Source: Stenotrophomonas sp. Ste86 (GTDB lineage: Bacteria > Pseudomonadota > Gammaproteobacteria > Xanthomonadales > Xanthomonadaceae). From it: a stretch of 64,000 bases of DNA. The notes beneath the pieces are model-generated. The model had not been told where the DNA came from. It saw nothing but the letters and a program-made list of their open reading frames with translations, and did no database searches. Both the position numbers and the translations under genes were made by a program. Shown here one piece after another: positions 45,608-54,989 of this stretch (positions within the stretch are counted from its first letter, which is position 1; every line of letters begins with the position of its first letter). The stretch is taken from contig NZ_JALJRW010000004.1 in NCBI RefSeq assembly GCF_024519465.1, positions 205,990-269,989 on the forward strand, read 5' to 3'.

Positions 45608-46711
45608 TCAGCCGGCGGTCGGGGCGGCCAGGCGCTGTTGCACGTCTTCGCGCAGCCGCGCGAGTTCGACTTCGGCCTGCTGGCGCTGCTGCATGCCGTC
45701 GCGGTGGATGCTGCGCACCTCTTCGACCGTGGCGATCAGCTGCTCGTGCACGTGGCGCAGCGTGGCCACGTCGATCACCGCACGCTGGTTGGCCTTGGCG
45801 GTGTCCACCGTGGTCTGGCGCAGCAGGTCGGCGTTGCGGCGCATCAGGTCGTTGGTGGCATCGTCGATGGCATTGGACAGCGCCACCGCGCTCTTCTGCT
45901 CGCTCAGCGACAGCTGGATCGCGAACTGGCGCTTCCACGACGGGATGGTGATGTCACGGACCGTGTTGAACTTCTCGATCAGCAGGATGGCGTTGGCCTG
46001 GATCAGGCGGATCATCGGCAACGATTGATCGGCCGCGTGCTGCATCACCACCAGGTCGCCAATGCGCTTGTCGAGCAGGCGGATCGCGTTGTCCAGTTCG
46101 CCCTGGCGGATGCGTACCTGCGGATCGTCCTGGCCAAGCGTGGCCTGCTGCTCGCTGCGCAGCTCGCTGATCCGACGCTTGCCGGCGGCGATGTGCAGGC
46201 CCAGCGCATGGCGCTCCTCGCGCACGATGTCGTGCATGCGGTCGAATTCGCCCACGCGCTGCGCCATCAGGGTCTGCTGGCTGCCCACATCACCCATCAG
46301 CTGCTCGATCTGGCGATTGGTATCGCTGAACTTCTGCACCAGCTCGCCCTTGGAGGCGCGCAGCTTGTCGATCAGCCCGCCGATCACCGGCACCTTCGAG
46401 CGTTCGGCCAGGCCATCGAGCTTGAGCGAACGCGCGATGCGCACCACCTCGCCCAGCTTGTCGCCGCTGGCATCCAGGTCGCGGTTGCGCACCTGGTCGA
46501 GCAGCTGGCTGGAAAACGCGGCGGTCTTGGCGGCCGCATCGCGACCGAAGACCTGCAGGTTGCCGGGACGGATATCTTCCAGGCCACGGCCGATCGCGTC
46601 GATCTTCGGCAGGTCGTCACGACCCAGGCCGAGCGCCTGCAGCGCGGCATCGTCCAGCGCATCGACGGGGGTGACAGACAGCGCCTGGGTGTCCTGCGGG
46701 TCCTGGGTCAT
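45608..46711 (-). CDS. TelA-family toxic-anion-resistance-type protein
   Basis: 367 residues from ATG 46711 (GGAGA upstream). All-helical, soluble. Characteristic TelA/KlaA sequences: KVPVIGGLIDKLRASKGELVQKF, LRASKG, GKRRISELRSEQQATLGQDDP, IQANAILLIEKFNTVRDITIPSWKRQFAI. TelA proteins were named from tellurite resistance of plasmids, but their biochemical role is unknown. Last gene of the yqiJ-flotillin-AAA cluster. A longer in-frame stretch reaching upstream into the neighbouring gene's region is out of frame with it. Confidence 0.88.
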   Translation of the reverse strand: MTQDPQDTQALSVTPVDALDDAALQALGLGRDDLPKIDAIGRGLEDIRPGNLQVFGRDAAAKTAAFSSQLLDQVRNRDLDASGDKLGEVVRIARSLKLDGLAERSKVPVIGGLIDKLRASKGELVQKFSDTNRQIEQLMGDVGSQQTLMAQRVGEFDRMHDIVREERHALGLHIAAGKRRISELRSEQQATLGQDDPQVRIRQGELDNAIRLLDKRIGDLVVMQHAADQSLPMIRLIQANAILLIEKFNTVRDITIPSWKRQFAIQLSLSEQKSAVALSNAIDDATNDLMRRNADLLRQTTVDTAKANQRAVIDVATLRHVHEQLIATVEEVRSIHRDGMQQRQQAEVELARLREDVQQRLAAPTAG

Positions 46712-46769
46712 CGGTGGATCTCCATGCTGGGCGGCGGCCGTCGGTGGCACACCGGTAAGAACAGGGGGT

Positions 46770-47492
46770 TCATCGGAGTCTAGCCTGCGCCGAGGCGACC
46801 TCGGCGGCGATCTGCGCCTGCAGCGCCGCGGCCTGCTGGTTGTGCCGGGTCTGATCCTGCGCCTGCCGCGCCAGGGCGGCTTGTCTCCACGCCGGCAGCA
46901 GCACATCGGCGATGCGCCGGAAGCGCGCCAGCAGCGCGTCGTCCTGCGCCTGCAGCAGCTGCCATTGCCCCCCTTCGCTGCGCTGCAGTGCCGCCAGCCG
47001 GCGCAGGTGATCCAGACGCTGGGCGAACACGGCGTGCTGTTCGGTATCGGGCAGGCTGGGCAACTGCAGGCTGCCAGCGTCGATCCAGTGCTCCAGCGCG
47101 ACGGCGGCCTGTTCGGCGGCCGCGATCGCGCTCTGGCGCTGCATGGCGCGGGCCTGCAGCGCACGTGCGCGGTCTTCGGCCTGCACCAGCAGCACGCCCA
47201 GCTGCGGTTGCAGCGCATCGGCATCGCGCTGGCGCTCAACGTCGCGACCCAGCAGCCGTCCCCACCAGCCGGCCCGGCGACGCAGCTGCGCCGGATCGGC
47301 CGATTGCAGCGCCAGCGCGATCCGCGCCAGCACCTCGATCAATCCAGCGGCGCTGCCGTCCTCGCTACCGCTGCCCTGCCCCTGCGCATGCCGTGCGATG
47401 GCATCGAGCAGCGGCTGCGCATACGCCGCCAATGCCGCCACCGTCCGAGTGTCGCCATCGAGCTGCGCGGGCGCGGGCAAGGGCACGGTCAT
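46770..47492 (-). CDS. Uncharacterised helical protein of the flotillin-AAA-TelA cluster
   Basis: 240 residues, rich in Ala, Gln, Leu, Arg; predicted almost all helical with coiled-coil heptads (AAAEQAAVALEHWIDAGSL, RLDHLRRLAALQRSEGGQW, QDQTRHNQQAAALQAQIAAE). No signal peptide or membrane helix. The GWWGRLLGRDVERQ segment (about 75-90) is amphipathic and reminiscent of a short membrane-touching element in TelA-linked proteins, but this is a guess. Its ATG overlaps the stop of the giant ATPase gene (ATGA), so it is coupled to it. No family is recognised. Confidence 0.75.
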   Translation of the reverse strand: MTVPLPAPAQLDGDTRTVAALAAYAQPLLDAIARHAQGQGSGSEDGSAAGLIEVLARIALALQSADPAQLRRRAGWWGRLLGRDVERQRDADALQPQLGVLLVQAEDRARALQARAMQRQSAIAAAEQAAVALEHWIDAGSLQLPSLPDTEQHAVFAQRLDHLRRLAALQRSEGGQWQLLQAQDDALLARFRRIADVLLPAWRQAALARQAQDQTRHNQQAAALQAQIAAEVASAQARLR

Positions 47493-50400
47493 GCGTGGGC
47501 GTCATCCACCGAGGTGTCGTCGCGCGGCGGCACCGCCGATTCGCCGTAAAAGTGGCGCATCAAGGCTTCATCCAGCGCGCGCTCTTCCGGCGTGCTGGCC
47601 CGGCGCGGTCGCAGCCGCTGGCGTGGTGCCGGCTCGGCGTCCATCTGCTGGCGTACCCAGCCGGCCAACAGGGCCAGCGTCTCGCCGGTGCGCACCTGCT
47701 GTTGGTGCGATTGCCCAAGCAGCTGCAGCAGCGGTGCCAACCCGGCCTGCAGGCCATCGGCGAGCGGTTCGGCCAGCGGCGGCGCGGGGGTGGGTGACGC
47801 GGCAGCGACCGGTTCTGCGCGCGCGACTGACAGCCGTTCCAGCGCCGACAGCAACGCCGGCCACGGCGCCGGTTCCACCTCGGCCTGCGGTATCGGCGGC
47901 GGCAACTGCAGTGCGCTGGCGATGTCGGCCAACTGCGCCACCATGCGTCCCCCGACGTCGCTGTCGCCGGCCCCCATGGCCTTGTTACGCAGGAAATCGC
48001 GCTTGATCTGCTGCCAGCGCGCCAGGTCTTCCCCCTGCAGCAGGCCACGCAGTTCAGCGAGCTTGAGCAGGTTCTCCTCGGCGCCGGTGGTGAGCAGCTG
48101 GGCTTCGCCCAGGTAATGATCGGAGACCAGCTGCTGGAGCTCGGCCTCGTTCATCACCGGGGAGATCTTCTCCGACAGCTTGTTCATGTTGCGGTAGCTG
48201 CCCTGCAGCCGGAACGGTGGTTCCGTGCGGTAGCGGTCGTCCTGCGCAGCGCTGGCGATGTACTGCTGATTGACCCGGTAGACCACGTCGCGCACGCGCA
48301 GCATGCGCTGCAACGTGGCCACGATCTCATTGACCTCCGCGCCACTGTAGGCATGGCTCAGCGCGTTGGTGGATACCTCCTTGCCCATCGCACGTTCCAC
48401 CAGCAGGTACAGGTCGGCCATGTCACGGGTAGCCAGCGGCGCCAGCACCGGATTGGAAGTGAGGCTGTTTTCGATATAGCTCAGGGTGAAGGCATCTTCC
48501 ATGCCGCCGAGCACATCGCCGAGGTTGTAGATGTCGGCACGGTTGGCGAGCATGTCTGGAATCTTGAACACCTCGCCGGACTCGGTATACGGGTTGCCGG
48601 CCATGACCACGCAGAACTTCTTGCCGCGCATGTCGTAGGTCCGGGTACGCCCGCGCCACACGCCCTCGATGCGGCGGGTGCCGTCGCACAGTGAAATGAA
48701 CTTCTGCAGGAACTCCGGGTGGGTGTGCTGGATGTCATCGACATACAGCATGGTGTTGTTGCCCATCTCCAGCGCCAGGTTGAGCTTTTCCAGTTCCTGC
48801 CGCGAGGTGGCGTCCGGCGCCTGCGCCGAGTCCAGCGAGCGTACCTCGTGGCCGAGCGCCGGGCCGTTGATCTTCATGAAGACCAGGCCAAGCCGGTGCG
48901 CCACGTATTCCATCAGCGTGGTTTTGCCGTAGCCCGGCGGGGAGATCATCATCAGCAGCCCCATCAGGTCGCTGCGCTTGTTCTCCCCGACCGTGCCCAT
49001 CTGCTTGGCTAGGTTGTCGCCGATCACGCCCAGGTAGACATCGTTGATCAGCTTGTTGCGCACGAACGAAGACAACGGCCGTGCCTTGAACTCGGACAGG
49101 CGCAGGGTATCTCGTTCGCGCGCGACGATGCGCTGGCGTACCGCCTGGTAGGCGTGGAACGCCGGGACGAACACGTCGTTGTGGTGCTGCAGGCGGGCCA
49201 GGAAGTCATCCAGCGACAGGTTCATGCGCCCCTGCACGATGCGCGGATGCTCGCCCAGCAGCCCGTCAACGCTGACCAGCAGGGCCGTCTCGCTGGCGCG
49301 GGTGCGCAGTGCCCGCTGGACCAGCAGCAGTGCTGCCGCTTCGTCGGCGTAGCCGGCATGGTCGGTGAAGGCCGCAGTGCGGCACAGCGCGCGCAGCCAC
49401 TGCCCGGCCAAGGCCAAGCGCGTGGTCAGCCCATCCTGCTCGCGCTGCAGCGCGCGCTCCACGCTTTCGCGTTGGCCCGCGGCCTGCAGCTGCTGCCCGA
49501 GCGCCTCCAGCAACGCCAGCGCGTAACGGCTGCTGGCAAAGACCGGCTCGCCGGCAGACAGTTCATCGCCCAGGTACGCCGCCGCGGCGAGGTGCTCGGC
49601 AGCGTTGAACGGCAAGCCCTGCTCATCATTGAACGCGGCCAACGCGTGGGCCATCTCCGCACGCAAGGCGAGCTGGCCTTCATCGGACCCGAACAGACGT
49701 GCGATCGCGTCTGCGCCGGCCTGCCGTGCCGGCCACTGCGCCACGTCCTCGCGACGCTGCTGCGCCGCCCAGAACAGCATCGCCAGTGCGCGCACGCGTG
49801 GGGCATGCCGCAAGGTCCCCGCCGCCTGCTGCAGGGGCAGCAGCGCGCGCAGGATGGTGGCGGCATCGTGGTCGTGGATACCGCGTTCGTAGCCTTCCCG
49901 ATAACGCGGTGCGGCGAAATCACGCACGCTGCGGTCCAGCGCGTCCGGCTCGGCCGCGCTGTGCTGCAGCGTGGCCAGGTCCAGCCCCTCGCGCCCCTCC
50001 ATCGCCGCGCGCAACACGCTGCCGGCCAGGTACTCGCCGCGGTACAGCGTGGCCGATTCCGAATCCAGGCTGAGCTGCCAGTACGGCTTGAGTTCGGCCA
50101 GTTCCGGGTCGTGCAGGGTCTCCAGGAAATCGGTGCCGGTCAGGTGGATGGCCAGTTCGTCGCCACGCGGCAGGATGGTCAGGTCCAGGGCCTGGGTGTT
50201 GACGCTGAAACGATGGCGCGGGCCCAGCCGCACCACGTTGCCACCGGCTTCGAACAGATCGCTGCGGTCGCGCAGCGCGCGCACGGCCTGGTCACGCACA
50301 CCCTTCAGGCGCGACTCGATGTCGTCGGCCTTGACGCTGTCGCGCAGGCTGCGCAGGCGCTCGGCCAGTTCACGCAGCTTGAGGATCAGCGGATCGCCGG

Positions 50401-52843
50401 CGAAGAACGCGTTGAGCTCGTCGGTGGTGGCGAAGCGCTCGGTGCGTTTGGCCAGCCCGTCGAGGATGCGGTTGGCCGCGTCCAGCACCGAGCGCGCCTT
50501 GCGCTGGCGTTCGTCCTGCAACGCCTGCTTGTGCGCTTCGAAGGCCTCGATCAGTTCTTCGCGTTTGGCCAGGATGTCGCCGAGGAACTGCTCATGCTCA
50601 CCGAACTGGCTTTCCAGCTCCTCCAGCTGGACCAGCAGGCGCGACATCTGCTCGTCGGCACGCTCCGGATCGGTGGCCATCGCCAGGGCACTGGTGATGG
50701 CCTGGGAGAACAGCGCGAACTGCGCGGCGAACTGCGCCACCGCTTCGGCCGAGCCGAGGCTGCGGCGGCGTTGCTCGGCACGTGCACGGGTCTGGTTGAG
50801 GCGTGCGTAGATTGCCGAGATCGCCTCGACCACGCGGGTGCGTGCGGTGGCGTCATCGACCTTCAGGCCGGCCATCAGCTCGGACAGCATGTCCAGGTCG
50901 GCCGACATCGCGCGCAGCCCGGCCAGCTGCTCATCCAGTACGCGCGCGCTCTCAGCCTGTTGCGCGGCCGCGTCCAGCACCTGCAGGCGTTCGCCCAGCG
51001 GCGCCAGCGCGGCGTCGCCGGCGAGGAACTCCCCGGTGGCCGCCCCGATGCTGTCCTGGGCCTGCTGCAGGGCGGCGGTCATCGCATCGATCAGGTCGGT
51101 GTCGATGTAGCGGTAATCGCGGATGGTAAGCAGGTGGCCGCGTTGGGCCGAGATCGCATTGAGCGCCTCGACGAAGGCCTGCACCTCCGTCCAGTTCTCC
51201 GGCTGCAGGCGCGCGAGCAGGGCCTTCTGCGCACTCTGCGCCTGGGCCATGGCCTGCGCGGACTGCGCACGGATCGACTGCACCTTTTCGTACTCGTCCA
51301 GCACCGACTCGCCGGTGCTGCTGACGTCGCGCAGCAGGCTGGCGGCGCCGCTGCACTGTTCATCGTCCAGCCAATGGTGGGCATCGAACAGGCGCCGGGT
51401 GTCCTGCACCAGGCGCTGGTAGCGCTGCACCGAGGCGTCCCCGCCCTCGATGGTCCGGGCCAGGTCGAAGAGATTGGAGATGCCGCGCACCAGTTCGGCA
51501 TTGCCGATGCGGCCCATGAAGGTGTTGCCGGGCGGCCGGCTGGCGGCGAACTCATCGCTGCTGAAGGGCGTCTGCCAGACCTGCATGGCGTGGATCCGGG
51601 TGGGCTCGCTGCCCTCGGCGTGGAACAGCACCATGCGCCCATCGTGCATGAACGCGTAGCCGTGGCCGAACACCGGGTTCTGCAGCACGCGCTGGATGGT
51701 GTTGTAGACGAACAACGCCGAGCGGCCGCCTTCGCGCTCGTAGAAGATGTACAGCACGTCTTCGCCGTTGGGCGAGCGGATCGCACGCTTGAACTGCATG
51801 CCGTCCATCGCCGCGTCGAAGGCCTTGTGCTCGCCGTTCTGCAGGTAATAGCCGCCGGGGAAGATGATGCCGTGGTCTTCAGGCAGCTGCACGCAGGCCT
51901 GCACAATGGCATCGTTGCGGGTGATGTTGCCGGTGAGGGTGTTGTAGATCAGGCCGCGCCATACGGTCTCGCGGTACGGCAATACCTTGAGCAGGATCAG
52001 CGACCCGACCCGGGCGAAATCGAACTGGGCATCGTCCAGCGACTGGGTGCTGTCCTCGACCGGTTCGCTGTAGACGCCCTGCCCGCTTTCGGTGTTGTTC
52101 TCGACCTTGATCGTCAGGTCGCCACCGGTGGTTTCCACGAAGAGGGTGTCGAGGATGTTCAGATGCGCGTGGCGACCGGTGACGGCCATGTCGCGGGTGG
52201 CGCGGGTCCACTCGAAATCGAACGGTGGCGGCAGCGCGATATCGCGCTCGCCACGGGCATCGAGGTAGGTCAATTCGCCATCGCGGGCCAGCGCCCAGCG
52301 GAACACGCGTACGTCGCTGCTGCGTTCGCCGATCTGGAAGGCGGCGAGCAGCTTGTCGCCGATCACGATCAGCTGCAGCAGGCGCGCGTGCTTGTAGTAG
52401 GCGTAGAGCTCGGCGAAATCGTGCACGAAGCCGGGCTGGGCCAGGAAACTGCCCTTGGCCTCCACCGGTACGACGTCGTAGCCGTCGTTGGCCTGCACCA
52501 GCCGGTACAGCCCGAACACGTCCTCGACCCGGGTCTGGGTCTTGAGGCCGATGAAGACGTTGTAGCCGAACAGCAGCAGGTCCGGGCCGACCTGGACGAT
52601 GTCGCGGCCGACGCAGTTGTTCTCGCTGCGGATGCGGAAGCGCCCGGTGACCTCCAGCCGGCTGTCGCCGAACTCGGCCAGGCGCTGCCGGTTCAGGGCA
52701 TCGGCGACCGTGCGCAGGCGGCTGCCCTGCTCGTCCAGGCGGCGGCGCAGCACTTCATAGGCGCCGCCTTGGGCGACGGCCTGGTCGACGCTGGCGGTGG
52801 CGTCCGGCACGGACGGCTCGGGACGGTTGGCGGTATCGGACAT
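47489..52843 (-). CDS. Giant AAA+ protein ('DNA repair ATPase' family)
   Basis: 1784 residues. N-terminal ~1-560: beta-rich, propeller-like, starting with repeated strands (GRFRIRSENNCVGRDIVQVGPDLLLFGYNVFIG); believed to match the DUF3686 region. About 560-900: long coiled coils (AMAQAQSAQKALLARLQ, AEQRRRSL, QLEELESQFGEHEQFL). About 1290-1490: AAA+ core with Walker A PPGYGKTT (near 1303), Walker B MLYVDDIQH (near 1366; DD instead of DE), sensor-1-like AGNPYTESG (near 1418), NRADIYNLGD (near 1436). The sensor region recalls MoxR-type ATPases. C-terminal ~150 residues are Pro/Ala-rich then charged. Database label 'DNA repair ATPase' has little experimental support. ATG 52843 with GGAAGGAAG upstream. 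Confidence 0.85.
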   Translation of the reverse strand: MSDTANRPEPSVPDATASVDQAVAQGGAYEVLRRRLDEQGSRLRTVADALNRQRLAEFGDSRLEVTGRFRIRSENNCVGRDIVQVGPDLLLFGYNVFIGLKTQTRVEDVFGLYRLVQANDGYDVVPVEAKGSFLAQPGFVHDFAELYAYYKHARLLQLIVIGDKLLAAFQIGERSSDVRVFRWALARDGELTYLDARGERDIALPPPFDFEWTRATRDMAVTGRHAHLNILDTLFVETTGGDLTIKVENNTESGQGVYSEPVEDSTQSLDDAQFDFARVGSLILLKVLPYRETVWRGLIYNTLTGNITRNDAIVQACVQLPEDHGIIFPGGYYLQNGEHKAFDAAMDGMQFKRAIRSPNGEDVLYIFYEREGGRSALFVYNTIQRVLQNPVFGHGYAFMHDGRMVLFHAEGSEPTRIHAMQVWQTPFSSDEFAASRPPGNTFMGRIGNAELVRGISNLFDLARTIEGGDASVQRYQRLVQDTRRLFDAHHWLDDEQCSGAASLLRDVSSTGESVLDEYEKVQSIRAQSAQAMAQAQSAQKALLARLQPENWTEVQAFVEALNAISAQRGHLLTIRDYRYIDTDLIDAMTAALQQAQDSIGAATGEFLAGDAALAPLGERLQVLDAAAQQAESARVLDEQLAGLRAMSADLDMLSELMAGLKVDDATARTRVVEAISAIYARLNQTRARAEQRRRSLGSAEAVAQFAAQFALFSQAITSALAMATDPERADEQMSRLLVQLEELESQFGEHEQFLGDILAKREELIEAFEAHKQALQDERQRKARSVLDAANRILDGLAKRTERFATTDELNAFFAGDPLILKLRELAERLRSLRDSVKADDIESRLKGVRDQAVRALRDRSDLFEAGGNVVRLGPRHRFSVNTQALDLTILPRGDELAIHLTGTDFLETLHDPELAELKPYWQLSLDSESATLYRGEYLAGSVLRAAMEGREGLDLATLQHSAAEPDALDRSVRDFAAPRYREGYERGIHDHDAATILRALLPLQQAAGTLRHAPRVRALAMLFWAAQQRREDVAQWPARQAGADAIARLFGSDEGQLALRAEMAHALAAFNDEQGLPFNAAEHLAAAAYLGDELSAGEPVFASSRYALALLEALGQQLQAAGQRESVERALQREQDGLTTRLALAGQWLRALCRTAAFTDHAGYADEAAALLLVQRALRTRASETALLVSVDGLLGEHPRIVQGRMNLSLDDFLARLQHHNDVFVPAFHAYQAVRQRIVARERDTLRLSEFKARPLSSFVRNKLINDVYLGVIGDNLAKQMGTVGENKRSDLMGLLMMISPPGYGKTTLMEYVAHRLGLVFMKINGPALGHEVRSLDSAQAPDATSRQELEKLNLALEMGNNTMLYVDDIQHTHPEFLQKFISLCDGTRRIEGVWRGRTRTYDMRGKKFCVVMAGNPYTESGEVFKIPDMLANRADIYNLGDVLGGMEDAFTLSYIENSLTSNPVLAPLATRDMADLYLLVERAMGKEVSTNALSHAYSGAEVNEIVATLQRMLRVRDVVYRVNQQYIASAAQDDRYRTEPPFRLQGSYRNMNKLSEKISPVMNEAELQQLVSDHYLGEAQLLTTGAEENLLKLAELRGLLQGEDLARWQQIKRDFLRNKAMGAGDSDVGGRMVAQLADIASALQLPPPIPQAEVEPAPWPALLSALERLSVARAEPVAAASPTPAPPLAEPLADGLQAGLAPLLQLLGQSHQQQVRTGETLALLAGWVRQQMDAEPAPRQRLRPRRASTPEERALDEALMRHFYGESAVPPRDDTSVDDAHA

Positions 52844-52868
52844 CGGCTTCCTTCCGGCTCACGGACAA

Positions 52869-52889
52869 CCGGCCGGGCGAGCCGGCCGG
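52869..52889. other. Hairpin in the gap before the AAA+ gene
   Basis: CCGGCCGG/CCGGCCGG stem (52869-52876 with 52882-52889, loop GCGAG), in the 124-base flotillin-AAA gap, ~26 bases before the AAA+ start. Another inverted set GGAGCG/CGCTCC lies at about 52928-52955. No T run, so more likely an mRNA stability/processing signal. Confidence 0.45.
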
Positions 52890-52967
52890 GGATGGCGTGG
52901 CGGCGGCATCAACGCCACCGCCGGGGGCGGAGCGCGCCTTCTCGGGCGACGCTCCGATACCGCTGAC

Positions 52968-54989
52968 TCAGCGGGTTTCGACCACGTCTGCGGTCACGAC
53001 CGTGGGCGTCGCGTCGACCACCTCTTCAGGGATCTGCCGCGGCGCTTGTTCGCGCGGGGTCACGCCGAGGTAGCGCTGCATCAGGTCCTGCACGATCGGG
53101 CTCTTGCCGGCCAGGCCTTCGATGGACTTGCCCAGCGAGACGGCCTTGATCAGGTTCTCGAACATGCCGCCGTCGCCGCCGACCAGGTCGATGTCGGCAT
53201 TGCGCAGCGCGCTGGCGATGACGCCGGCGTTTTCGCGCGAGACTTCCTTGCCGGCTTCGATGGACGCCAGGGCCTGGGTGAGGCTGTTGTCGAGCATCAT
53301 GCGGAACTCTTCATGACCGCGCGCGGTGTCGCTGAGCGAGGCGATCGCCTCGAACTTGCGGACCAGGCCCTCGGCCTCGGCGAGCAGCTTCTTCTGCACC
53401 ACGCCGGCTTCGGCGCCACCGAGCGACTCGGTCGCGCTGGCACGGGCGCGGCCCATCTGCTCTTCACCCTGGGCCTGGGCCTGCAGGTTCTCGGCGAGCA
53501 CGCGGGCCTCGTTGGTGCCCTGCTTGAGGTTGGCATCGGCCTTGGCTTCGATCACGCGGGCCTCGGCGATGCCGACCTTTTCGATGGCCAGTGCCGACGC
53601 TTCGCGCACCTGTGCCTCGGCCAGTCCGGGGGCGGCCTGTTCGGCGCGGGTACCGTCGGCCAGCAGGCGCTTGGCTTCGGCCTGCTTGCCGGCCGCCTCG
53701 TGCTCGGCCTGGGCCAGCGTGGTGATTTCCACCGCGCGGTGCTTGGCGGCGGTCTCGCCAGCCTGCGCTTCCTTGACCTGGCGCACCAGCAGTTCCTGGG
53801 CCTTGCCTTCGGCTTCAAGGATCAGCACCTGCTTCTGGCGGTCGGCCTCGGAAACTTCACGCACTTCCTTGATGCGCTCTTCTTCCTGCGCCACGGTCTT
53901 GTCGATGGCGATGCGCTCGCGGGTGATGTTGGCCACGTCCATCTTGCCGGACTCGACCACCTTGTCGCGCTCCACGCCCTGCAGCTGCACTTCGCGCTGG
54001 GTGGTGACCTGCTCCAGCTGACGCGCGCGCTCGACCCGCTCGGATTCGATGGCCACCGCGCGCTGGCGGTTCTGCTCGGCCACTTCGACTTCACGCATGC
54101 GGTTCTGCTCGCGGATTTCGATCACTTCCTGCGCTTCGATGCGGGCCTGTTCGGACAGCTGGCGCTGTTCTTCCTGGACCTTGGCGGTCTCGGCTTCCTC
54201 GCGGGCGCGGATGGTATCGATCTCGCGCTTCTGCCGTGCTTCGGCCTCGGCCTGCTGGCGCTCCAGCGCCAGCAGCGCTTCGCGCGCCTCGACGTTCTTC
54301 TTGGTAATGGCCAGCTTTTCGTTCTGTTCGAGCTCGTTGGTCACCACGTTGTGGGTGGCGGTGAGTTCGGTGATCTTGCGGATGCCCTGGGCGTCGAGGA
54401 TGTTGTTCTGGTCCAGCAGCAGCTTCGGGGTCTGCTCCAGGTAATCGATGGCCACGTCTTCCAGCGCGTAGCCGTTGAGGTCGTTGCCGATCACCGCGAT
54501 GATCTCGTCGCGGAATTCCTGGCGCTTCTCGAACAGTTCGGTGAACTCGAATTTCTTGCCGACCGTCTTCAGCGCTTCGGAGAACTTGGCGTTGAACAGC
54601 TCATCGACCGCGTGCTTGTCCGAGGCGCGATCGGCGCCGATGGCCTTGGCCACGCGCAGCACGTCGGCCTGGGTTTCGTTGACGCGCAGGTAGAAGGCCA
54701 CGGCGATGTCGGCGCGCATGTTGTCGCGGCAGATCAGGCCTTCCTTGCCGCGGCGGTCGATCTGCAGGGTGATCAGGCTGATCCGCATCAGCTCGGCGCG
54801 GTACAACACCGGTATGATCAGCGCACCGGTGAAGTGCACCTTCGGCTGGGAACTCATGTCGTTGACGATCAGGGCCACGCCCTGGTCCACCTTGCGATAG
54901 AACGCCTTGAACAGCCCGGCGAGGCCAAGCAGGAGGACCAGCAGGATGCCGACCCCGATCACGAACGGGGCCAAGGTCGCAAAACTCAT
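52968..54989 (-). CDS. Flotillin-family (SPFH/band 7) protein, YqiK-like
   Basis: 673 residues. Single N-terminal membrane helix (about 6-30) followed by the SPFH domain (about 31-205, FKAFYRKVDQGVALIVNDMSSQPKVHFTGALIIPVLYRAELM). Then a very long EA-rich coiled coil (about 220-480) and a flotillin C-terminal part (about 490-673). Expected at the inner membrane as an oligomeric scaffold marking lipid domains. ATG overlaps the stop of the yqiJ-like gene. Matches E. coli YqiK in length plan (553 residues there) with a longer coil. Confidence 0.92.
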   Translation of the reverse strand: MSFATLAPFVIGVGILLVLLLGLAGLFKAFYRKVDQGVALIVNDMSSQPKVHFTGALIIPVLYRAELMRISLITLQIDRRGKEGLICRDNMRADIAVAFYLRVNETQADVLRVAKAIGADRASDKHAVDELFNAKFSEALKTVGKKFEFTELFEKRQEFRDEIIAVIGNDLNGYALEDVAIDYLEQTPKLLLDQNNILDAQGIRKITELTATHNVVTNELEQNEKLAITKKNVEAREALLALERQQAEAEARQKREIDTIRAREEAETAKVQEEQRQLSEQARIEAQEVIEIREQNRMREVEVAEQNRQRAVAIESERVERARQLEQVTTQREVQLQGVERDKVVESGKMDVANITRERIAIDKTVAQEEERIKEVREVSEADRQKQVLILEAEGKAQELLVRQVKEAQAGETAAKHRAVEITTLAQAEHEAAGKQAEAKRLLADGTRAEQAAPGLAEAQVREASALAIEKVGIAEARVIEAKADANLKQGTNEARVLAENLQAQAQGEEQMGRARASATESLGGAEAGVVQKKLLAEAEGLVRKFEAIASLSDTARGHEEFRMMLDNSLTQALASIEAGKEVSRENAGVIASALRNADIDLVGGDGGMFENLIKAVSLGKSIEGLAGKSPIVQDLMQRYLGVTPREQAPRQIPEEVVDATPTVVTADVVETR

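Noticed and set aside
47489..52843. Taking the 'DNA repair ATPase' label at face value
   Set aside because: No nuclease, helicase or DNA-binding motif is visible; neighbours are membrane proteins.
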